This document shows positions 6,568-11,371 of a stretch of 11,371 nucleotides of DNA, piece by piece. Numbering within the stretch: position 1 is the stretch's first letter; every line of letters begins with the position of its first letter. The DNA comes from JAPKZH01 sp964537875 (lineage in GTDB: Bacteria > Acidobacteriota > Aminicenantia > Aminicenantales > UBA4085), in NCBI GenBank assembly GCA_964537875.1, contig CAZIDN010000096.1, positions 1 through 11,371 on the forward strand, given 5' to 3'. The position numbers were made by a program, and so were the translations under genes. Under the pieces are notes generated by a model, which saw only the letters and a program-made list of their open reading frames with translations, did no database searches and was not told the DNA's origin.

Positions 6568-7854
6568 CTAGAGTTGCGATTGCATGATGTCTTGTATAGT
6601 AATGATCCCTTTGAGGACGTCCTCTTTGTCCACCACGGGCAAGGCCATGAACTTATATTTTTTGAACAGCGAGGCAACGGTGTTGACATTGTCTTCGGGT
6701 TCCACTTTGACCAGATGAGTGTTCATGAGTTTGCCGAGCGTCGCGTCTTTCTCGCAGGTGATGAGATGTCGGAGGGTCGATACGCCGACCAGGCGGTTGT
6801 CCTGGTCCGTGACGTAGATATAGGAGATGGATTCCAGCGGATAGACGGTTTTCCGGAACTCTTCGATGGCGTCGCCGATCGTCTTGTCCTTCCGAACGGA
6901 GAGAAAGTCCTTGGTCATGATGCTCCCCGCCGTCCCCTCCTTGAACTTGAGGAGCTCTTCGACTGCCTCCCGGGACGGCTTTTCCATGGTCCGAATCAGC
7001 TTCTGCTGCTTTTCCTCCGGCAGGTCGGCCAGGAGGTCGGTGGCCTCATCGGGGGCCATCTCTTCTAAGATGTCGGAGACAAGCTCGACGGGGGCGGATT
7101 CGATCAGCCTCAGCTGGAGCTTGGGGTCGACTTCTTCCAGGGTGAGAGCGGCCGTCTGGAGGTCGAGCGAGCGGAACACGGTCGACCGGCTGATCTGATC
7201 GAGCTCCTCGATGATGTCGGCCAGGTCCGATGGGTGAATTTCGTGGATTTTTCTCGAGGTCACGTTGAGCTTGAGGTTCTGCTTGGCCGGGCCGCTCGGA
7301 AGAGGCTGGATGTATTTCCAGGAAATCATCTTTTCCTCGAATTGATAGGCAAAAAGCCAGTTGGTAAAAAAATCAATCGCCTTCAGCCAGCCGAGACGGC
7401 GGAGGATCCCCCGGATTCCGTAATCCACGTGGACGATGCGCAGGTCCCGGTTGACGATGAGAAGGTGGATGTCGTTAACCCGTTCAATCTTGGCTCCGAA
7501 CGTGTCCACGACCTGCTTGTCGAGAAGCTCGTCCCGGAGAAGGATTTCCTGGGGATTGACTTCCAGGGGCCGGAATTTTTCGCAAGCCCCCGGGTTCAGC
7601 CTGATCATGGTCGTGTTGAGGCTTTGGACTTCCTGCCAGTCCAGCTCGAGGAGCTTTTTTCCCCTCCTCTTCTTGACCACCAGCGTGGCGACCGTTGGGA
7701 AAAGCTCTCCCAATCGCAATTTCAAATCGGCCAGCTTTCCGACGGCGGTGCCATCCTCGTCCACGACAAAGCGGCCCTGGATTTCTGAAAAAAACAGGAA
7801 CGTGTTGATGTTCGTTGCCGGCAGGTCTTTGAAGGGAGCCTCAAGCTTCTGCAT
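6568..7854 (-). CDS. Soluble PRC-barrel / MgtE_N / CBS-pair protein, MgtE sensor without pore
   Basis: The 428-residue protein begins with two likely PRC-barrel segments (about 20-75 and 105-155). These are followed by the superhelical MgtE N domain (about 203-305, with HPSDLADIIEELD at 207-219 and MAPDEATDLLADLPEEK at 266-282). A CBS pair follows (about 310-368 and 373-428, starting at GTAGSIMT). In MgtE the N and CBS domains bind Mg2+ and close the channel. Here the protein ends after the second CBS domain, and no membrane segments follow, so it is cytoplasmic. It is translated from GAGAGG, 7 nt before ATG. The Nramp gene follows after 26 nt. The likely role is a metal-sensing regulator of that transporter; adenosine-nucleotide binding by the CBS pair is also possible. 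Confidence 0.85.
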   Translation of the reverse strand: MQKLEAPFKDLPATNINTFLFFSEIQGRFVVDEDGTAVGKLADLKLRLGELFPTVATLVVKKRRGKKLLELDWQEVQSLNTTMIRLNPGACEKFRPLEVNPQEILLRDELLDKQVVDTFGAKIERVNDIHLLIVNRDLRIVHVDYGIRGILRRLGWLKAIDFFTNWLFAYQFEEKMISWKYIQPLPSGPAKQNLKLNVTSRKIHEIHPSDLADIIEELDQISRSTVFRSLDLQTAALTLEEVDPKLQLRLIESAPVELVSDILEEMAPDEATDLLADLPEEKQQKLIRTMEKPSREAVEELLKFKEGTAGSIMTKDFLSVRKDKTIGDAIEEFRKTVYPLESISYIYVTDQDNRLVGVSTLRHLITCEKDATLGKLMNTHLVKVEPEDNVNTVASLFKKYKFMALPVVDKEDVLKGIITIQDIMQSQL

Positions 7855-7885
7855 GTCCGGACCTCTCGATGTTCCTGAGAAAAAG

Positions 7886-7914
7886 CTTATAGCACATTAA
7901 AATAGGAGACACAA
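7886..7914 (-). promoter_or_regulatory. Candidate promoter for the MgtE_N/CBS-Nramp pair
   Basis: On the minus strand TTGTGT (7914-7909) and TATAAG (7891-7886) are separated by 17 nt. The -10 hexamer matches five of six bases and the -35 three of six. It lies in the 80-nt gap after polA and would start a leader of about 25 nt before the gene at 7854. This would let the metal-transport pair be expressed independently of polA. Confidence 0.4.
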
Positions 7915-7934
7915 TACCGGGCCGCTCTTTTTGA

Positions 7935-10610
7935 CTACTTCGCCGCGGCCCAGCTGTCGCCCCAGCCCAGGCGGACCTTGAGGGGAACGCTCAGCGGAAA
8001 GACATGCTCCATTTTTTCGCGGACGATGGCGTCCATCTTCGTTTTTTCTTTTTCCGTGACTTCGAAGACGAGCTCATCGTGGACCTGGAGGATCATCCGG
8101 GAGCGGAGCCTGGAGTTGCCCATCTCTCTCCAGATGTCGATCATCGCCTTTTTCATGAGATCTGCCGCGGTCCCTTGGATGGGCATGTTGAGAGCGATGC
8201 GCCGGCCGGCCTGCCAGACCGTTTTATCCGGTTGCCGGAGTTCCGGCACCGGGCGCCTCCTCCCGAACAGGGTCTCGGAGTAACCTAGGGTTTGGGCCGA
8301 TCCGACGAGCCGATCCAGGAATTCCTTCACTTTCGGGTGCTTTTCATAATAGCGGTTGATGAAATTCTGGGCTTCCGAGTTCGAGGTCTGCAGCTCTTTA
8401 GCTAAGGAAAAGGCGGAGGTGCCGTAGATGATCGAGAAATTGATGATCTTGGCCTTCCGGCGCTGATCGTCCTTGAACAGAGATGAGGCTGGGCCGAAGA
8501 CGCGGAGGGCCGTTTCCTCGTGGATGTCGCGATCGGCCCTGAAGGATTCGCACAGCGCCGGGTCCCCGGACATATGGGCCAGCACCCGAAGCTCGATCTG
8601 AGAATAATCGGCGGAAAGGAACAGGTGCCCTTTTTCCGGGACAAAAGCCCGGCGGAAACGCGTTCCCATCTCTCCCCTCGCCGGAATGTTCTGGAGGTTG
8701 GGGTCGGAACTGGACAGCCGGCCCGTCGAGGCAACGGTCTGGTTGTAGGAGGTGTGAATCCGTCCGGTCTCAGGGTTGATGAGCGCCGGCAGGGCGTCGG
8801 CATAGGTGGACTTGAGCTTGGCCATCTGACGGTATTCCAGGGCATGCCGGGCCAAGGGATGGAGCGGCGCCAGATCCTGCAGGATGTCCATGGAGGTGGA
8901 AAATCCTTTGGTGATTTTCGTCTTGCGCGCGGTCGGCAGATTGAGCTTATGGAAAAGGATGTGAGCCAACTGCTGCGGCGAATTGATGTTGAATTCCGTT
9001 CCGCCGAGCTCGAAGATTTTTTTCTCCAGGCGAGAGAGCTCGGCTTGAAGCTCGACCGATAACTGCCCCAGAGCATCGGCGTCGAGCTTCACGCCGGCCA
9101 TCTCCATGCCGGCCAGGACCTCGATCATGGGCTGCTCGATCTCCCGGTAGAGTCCGTCCAGCTTGGCCGCTTCGACCTTCGGCCAGAGGATCCGGCTGAG
9201 GGCTAGGGCAAAGTCCGCATCCTGGCAGGCGTAGGGCGTGACCCGGTCCACCGCGACTTTGTTCATCGTCAGTTCATTCTTGCCCTTTCCAACAACATCG
9301 TTGTAGGCGATGGTTTTGGCTTGGAGATAGGTCAGGGCCAGCTTGTCGAGGTTGTGCTTTCCCCAGTTAGGCTCCAAGAGATAGGACAGGACCATCGTGT
9401 CCAGATCGATGCCGGAGAGACGAATCCCCTCCCGCTCGAGGACGATGAAATCGTACTTGATGTTCTGTCCGATTTTTTTAATCTGCCGGCTTTCAAGCAC
9501 CTCGCGGAGGAGGCCAAGAGCGACCTCCTTGGCCAGCTGGGCCGGCGCGCCCGGATAATCATGCCCGAGAGGAAGGTAGGTGGCGCGCTCCGGCTCGAGG
9601 GAAAACGACATTCCCACCAGCCGGGCGCGGGTGGGAGAGACATTGTCGGTCTCCGTGTCCAGCGAAACGGAGCCGGCTTTTTTGATCGCGGAGACAAGTC
9701 CGCTAAGCTCGTTCTCAGTCGTGATGGCCGCGTAGATTTTTTCCGATTTTTGGGGCGGTTTCAAATATTCGGAGACCAGCGAGGTGAACCCCAGATCCTG
9801 GAAAATCCTGGCCACTTCCACGGTATCGGGCTCGGAGACTTTAAATTTTTCGGGATCGAAGGCGATGTCCAGGTTTCTTTCGATCGTCACCAGCTCCCGG
9901 CTCAGCTCGAGCTTGTCCAGGTTCTGCTCGATTTTTTCCCTGAGCCGCGGGTTTTTCATTTTGCCAAGGTTCTTTTTGAGATTGTCCAAAGAACCGTATT
10001 CGCCGATCAGGGACTTGGCCGTTTTTTCGCCGATGCCAGGCACGCCGGGGACGTTGTCCGAGGCATCGCCCCAGAGGGAAAGGACGTCGACAACCTGGAA
10101 GGGAAGGACGCCGAAGATATCCTTGACCTTGGCTTCGTCCAGGGAAATCTCTTTGGTGGGATTGTAAACCACGGTCGCCGCGTCCACCAGTTGGAGGAGG
10201 TCCTTGTCGGTCGAGACGATGACGGTGAAGAATTTATTGGCCTCGGCACGCTTGGCCAGGCTGCCCAGGACGTCGTCGGCCTCGTAGTTTTCATCCTCAA
10301 AAACCGGGATGCGAAGGGCCCCGATGATCTCCCTGAGCCGGGGAATCTGCTTGGCCAAGTCGTCCGGCATGGGCTTCCGATGGGCCTTGTAATCTTTAAA
10401 AACTTCATGGCGCAACTTGGGTCCAGGAGTATCGAAGACGATGCCGAGATAGGCCGGCTTCTCCCGGTCGAGGATCTTTCTTAGGGTGATGATGAAGCCG
10501 TAGATCGCGTTCGTCGGGAAGCCCTGGGGGCTTGAAAGCCGCTGGATGGCGTAAAAGGCACGGTAGAGAAGGGAGTTCCCGTCGATCAGGACGAGCTTCT
10601 TCTCGCTCAT
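7935..10610 (-). CDS. polA: DNA polymerase I
   Basis: This 891-residue protein is a full three-part DNA polymerase I for Okazaki-fragment maturation and repair. The 5'-3' nuclease domain (about 1-285) has LIDGNS near D10, VFD at D60, EADD at 110-113, STDKD near 133-137 and GDASDNVPGVPGIG from 181. The proofreading domain keeps its catalytic set: D318-T-E320, N383-x-x-x-D387 and Y460-x-x-x-D464. The polymerase domain has motif A DYSQIELR at 668-675, motif B R717, K721, F725 and Y729, and motif C HDE at 844-846. Phe at 725 is the usual residue that discriminates against dideoxynucleotides. Start ATG at 10610 overlaps the stop of the upstream small gene as ATGA; there is no strong Shine-Dalgarno, which suggests translational coupling. 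Confidence 0.98.
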   Translation of the reverse strand: MSEKKLVLIDGNSLLYRAFYAIQRLSSPQGFPTNAIYGFIITLRKILDREKPAYLGIVFDTPGPKLRHEVFKDYKAHRKPMPDDLAKQIPRLREIIGALRIPVFEDENYEADDVLGSLAKRAEANKFFTVIVSTDKDLLQLVDAATVVYNPTKEISLDEAKVKDIFGVLPFQVVDVLSLWGDASDNVPGVPGIGEKTAKSLIGEYGSLDNLKKNLGKMKNPRLREKIEQNLDKLELSRELVTIERNLDIAFDPEKFKVSEPDTVEVARIFQDLGFTSLVSEYLKPPQKSEKIYAAITTENELSGLVSAIKKAGSVSLDTETDNVSPTRARLVGMSFSLEPERATYLPLGHDYPGAPAQLAKEVALGLLREVLESRQIKKIGQNIKYDFIVLEREGIRLSGIDLDTMVLSYLLEPNWGKHNLDKLALTYLQAKTIAYNDVVGKGKNELTMNKVAVDRVTPYACQDADFALALSRILWPKVEAAKLDGLYREIEQPMIEVLAGMEMAGVKLDADALGQLSVELQAELSRLEKKIFELGGTEFNINSPQQLAHILFHKLNLPTARKTKITKGFSTSMDILQDLAPLHPLARHALEYRQMAKLKSTYADALPALINPETGRIHTSYNQTVASTGRLSSSDPNLQNIPARGEMGTRFRRAFVPEKGHLFLSADYSQIELRVLAHMSGDPALCESFRADRDIHEETALRVFGPASSLFKDDQRRKAKIINFSIIYGTSAFSLAKELQTSNSEAQNFINRYYEKHPKVKEFLDRLVGSAQTLGYSETLFGRRRPVPELRQPDKTVWQAGRRIALNMPIQGTAADLMKKAMIDIWREMGNSRLRSRMILQVHDELVFEVTEKEKTKMDAIVREKMEHVFPLSVPLKVRLGWGDSWAAAK

Positions 10611-10876
10611 GCCTTGGGCTTGAGGAGCTGGTGGTCGAGCTTGCCTCCGCTGATATCGCTCAGCACAGCCTGATGCAGGTCTTTGAGGAGGCGCGCCACT
10701 TTTTCCTTAAAACCCGGCTGATTCAGATACTGGGTGTAAGGGGCTTTCTGGGAATAGACGATTTTCCCAGAGAGATAGACCAGGGTTTCCACGTACTGGG
10801 CCGCCAGCCCCTTGTCCTGGGTCTGGACGAGAAGGTCCAGGCCCTGATACTTGATTTCCGAGCTGTAGCCGATCAT
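10607..10876 (-). CDS. Small conserved-looking protein translationally coupled to polA
   Basis: The 89-residue product contains EIKYQGLDLLVQTQDKG (7-23) followed by YVETLVYLSGKIVYSQK, a beta-rich start, then a helical half rich in charged residues. It reminds me of uncharacterised small proteins with a VQTQDKG-like motif from Acidobacteriota or Deltaproteobacteria, but I cannot name a family. No signal peptide or membrane segment is seen, so it is probably cytoplasmic. Its TGA stop overlaps the polA ATG (ATGA at 10610-10607), so the two are very likely one transcription and translation unit. The ATG at 10876 has no Shine-Dalgarno at normal spacing; the GGGA at about 20 nt upstream is too far. 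A nearby promoter could make the message almost leaderless. Confidence 0.7.
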   Translation of the reverse strand: MIGYSSEIKYQGLDLLVQTQDKGLAAQYVETLVYLSGKIVYSQKAPYTQYLNQPGFKEKVARLLKDLHQAVLSDISGGKLDHQLLKPKA

Positions 10877-10884
10877 GTTGATTT

Positions 10885-10914
10885 ATTATTAATCCCTTTA
10901 GCGGAATTAATCAA
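10885..10914 (-). promoter_or_regulatory. Candidate promoter of the small gene-polA unit
   Basis: On the minus strand TTGATT (10914-10909) and AATAAT (10890-10885) are 18 nt apart. Transcription would start only a few bases before the ATG at 10876, which fits the lack of a Shine-Dalgarno there. The region is AT-rich, so a chance match is possible. Confidence 0.35.
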
Positions 10915-10983
10915 GAGGGAAGGCTCGGATATAAGCGGCGCTATCTTTTAGAAATAATGTAAAAAGATTTTTAAATAGTGATA

Positions 10984-11154
10984 TTAATCCCCCCTTCCCC
11001 CCTTGGTCAATCAAGGGGGGAGATAGAAAGGTCGGTCCTGCCGCCGACCAGCCCCTTCGTCCTAATTGAAAAATTTTGGGGATTCGTCTCATATTTTTAT
11101 TCTTTACTCCAATTCTTTATCCCCCTTAATTGCCTAAGGGGGCAGGGGGATTAA
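10984..11154. mobile_element. MITE-like palindromic element with 10-bp terminal inverted repeats
   Basis: The ends are exact inverted repeats: TTAATCCCCC at 10984-10993 and GGGGGATTAA at 11145-11154. Each end carries a nested hairpin. The left one is a 9-bp C-run/G-run stem (10997-11005 with 11012-11020, 6-nt loop) and the right one an 8-bp stem (11121-11128 with 11135-11142, 6-nt loop). The two ends are thus inverted versions of the same roughly 40-bp unit. Between them is another hairpin, GGTCGG (11030-11035) with CCGACC (11044-11049). There is no coding capacity. I see no clear target-site duplication, so an immobile palindromic repeat is also possible. Confidence 0.6.
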
Positions 11155-11186
11155 TCATGCTAAAATCTGGTTCTCTTCCATTTCGT

Positions 11187-11260
11187 GTGGGTAGAAAAGA
11201 GAAACGATCCGGAGACGGCCGAAGCGACCATGGAGGGTTTAGCCTTCCCGAGTCCTCCTT
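11187..11260 (+). repeat. Dispersed repeat, right copy
   Basis: This is the same-orientation partner of 29-102, with 62 of 74 positions identical. It follows the MITE-like element after about 30 nt and lies outside any recognisable gene. In this copy the frame starting at GTG 11185 stays open to a TGA at 11314-11316, and a minus-strand frame is open too, but no Shine-Dalgarno or known domain supports translation. Confidence 0.75.
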
Positions 11261-11299
11261 CGAGGGCAGCCGGCTCGGAAGAAGCCCGCCGGACACTCT

Positions 11300-11332
11300 T
11301 GGAAGGAAACCCTTGATTAGGGTTTCCTTCCA
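11300..11332. repeat. Perfect 14-bp hairpin
   Basis: Arms at 11300-11313 and 11319-11332 are fully complementary around the 5-nt loop TGATT. No T-run follows directly; a run of seven T occurs about 30 nt later on plus. It may be the 3' end of a structured repeat that includes 11187-11260, or a terminator or recombination hairpin. Confidence 0.55.
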
Positions 11333-11371
11333 TGTATGAAAGCGCGGCACCTGTCAAGGTTTTTTTGATTT

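Larger units (their letters stand above)
10877..11371. other. Gene-free right end with repeats
   Basis: I see no convincing gene in these 495 nt; the open frames here overlap palindromes and repeats on both strands and have no Shine-Dalgarno. From left to right it holds the polA-unit promoter, an AT-rich stretch, a MITE-like palindromic element, a second copy of the left-edge repeat and a strong hairpin, ending in a T-run at the window edge. The gene to which the right end belongs, if any, is outside. Confidence 0.7.

Noticed and set aside
9321..10484. Long plus-strand open frame of 387 codons opposite polA
   Set aside because: polA is unambiguous with all catalytic motifs; the antisense frame has no start signal or domain.
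11130..11339. Open frames of 65-74 codons on both strands in the right-end repeat region
   Set aside because: They run through palindromes and a hairpin, are open on both strands at once, have no Shine-Dalgarno and match nothing I know.

Overview
The window carries the chromosome-replication start region of a bacterium: dnaA and dnaN in tandem on the plus strand, with DnaA-box-like sites just upstream of dnaA. Codon use and protein style suggest a moderately GC-rich Gram-negative-type lineage. The sequences remind me of Acidobacteriota or Aminicenantes-like genomes, but that placement is a low-confidence impression, not a result.

Layout, left to right. Positions 1-246 are the regulatory region upstream of dnaA: a Shine-Dalgarno for a divergent gene off the left edge, one copy of a short dispersed repeat, a good sigma70-type promoter and three DnaA-box-like 9-mers. 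dnaA (247-1572) and dnaN (1703-2803) follow, separated by a strongly AT-rich spacer. Convergent to dnaN is a DUF1646-type membrane transporter (2815-3900, minus). Its 5' leader has a promoter and a compact structured element closed by a perfect 7-bp stem that overlaps the Shine-Dalgarno. By position and architecture this is a candidate Na+-I (DUF1646-motif) riboswitch. A GNAT-like protein (4141-5265, plus) is divergent from it.

The right half is a minus-strand block read from high to low coordinates. It holds a small conserved-looking protein (10876-10607) overlapping polA by ATGA, then polA (10610-7935, with proofreading residues intact), then a soluble PRC-barrel/MgtE_N/CBS protein (7854-6568) and an Nramp-family transporter (6541-5297). 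The last two are 26 nt apart and have their own candidate promoter. The Nramp protein lacks the canonical metal-site Asn and Met, and its partner is the cytoplasmic sensor half of MgtE without the pore. Together they look like a split Mg2+-sensing and divalent-metal-transport unit.

The last 495 nt have no convincing gene. They hold a roughly 170-bp palindromic, MITE-like element with 10-bp terminal inverted repeats and nested hairpins, then a second copy of the left-edge repeat (about 84% identical over 74 nt, same orientation), then a 14-bp perfect hairpin. The most unusual points are the riboswitch-like leader, the atypical Nramp plus detached MgtE sensor pair, and a DnaA whose DNA-binding domain has changed at residues that read the DnaA box, next to boxes that are themselves off-consensus.
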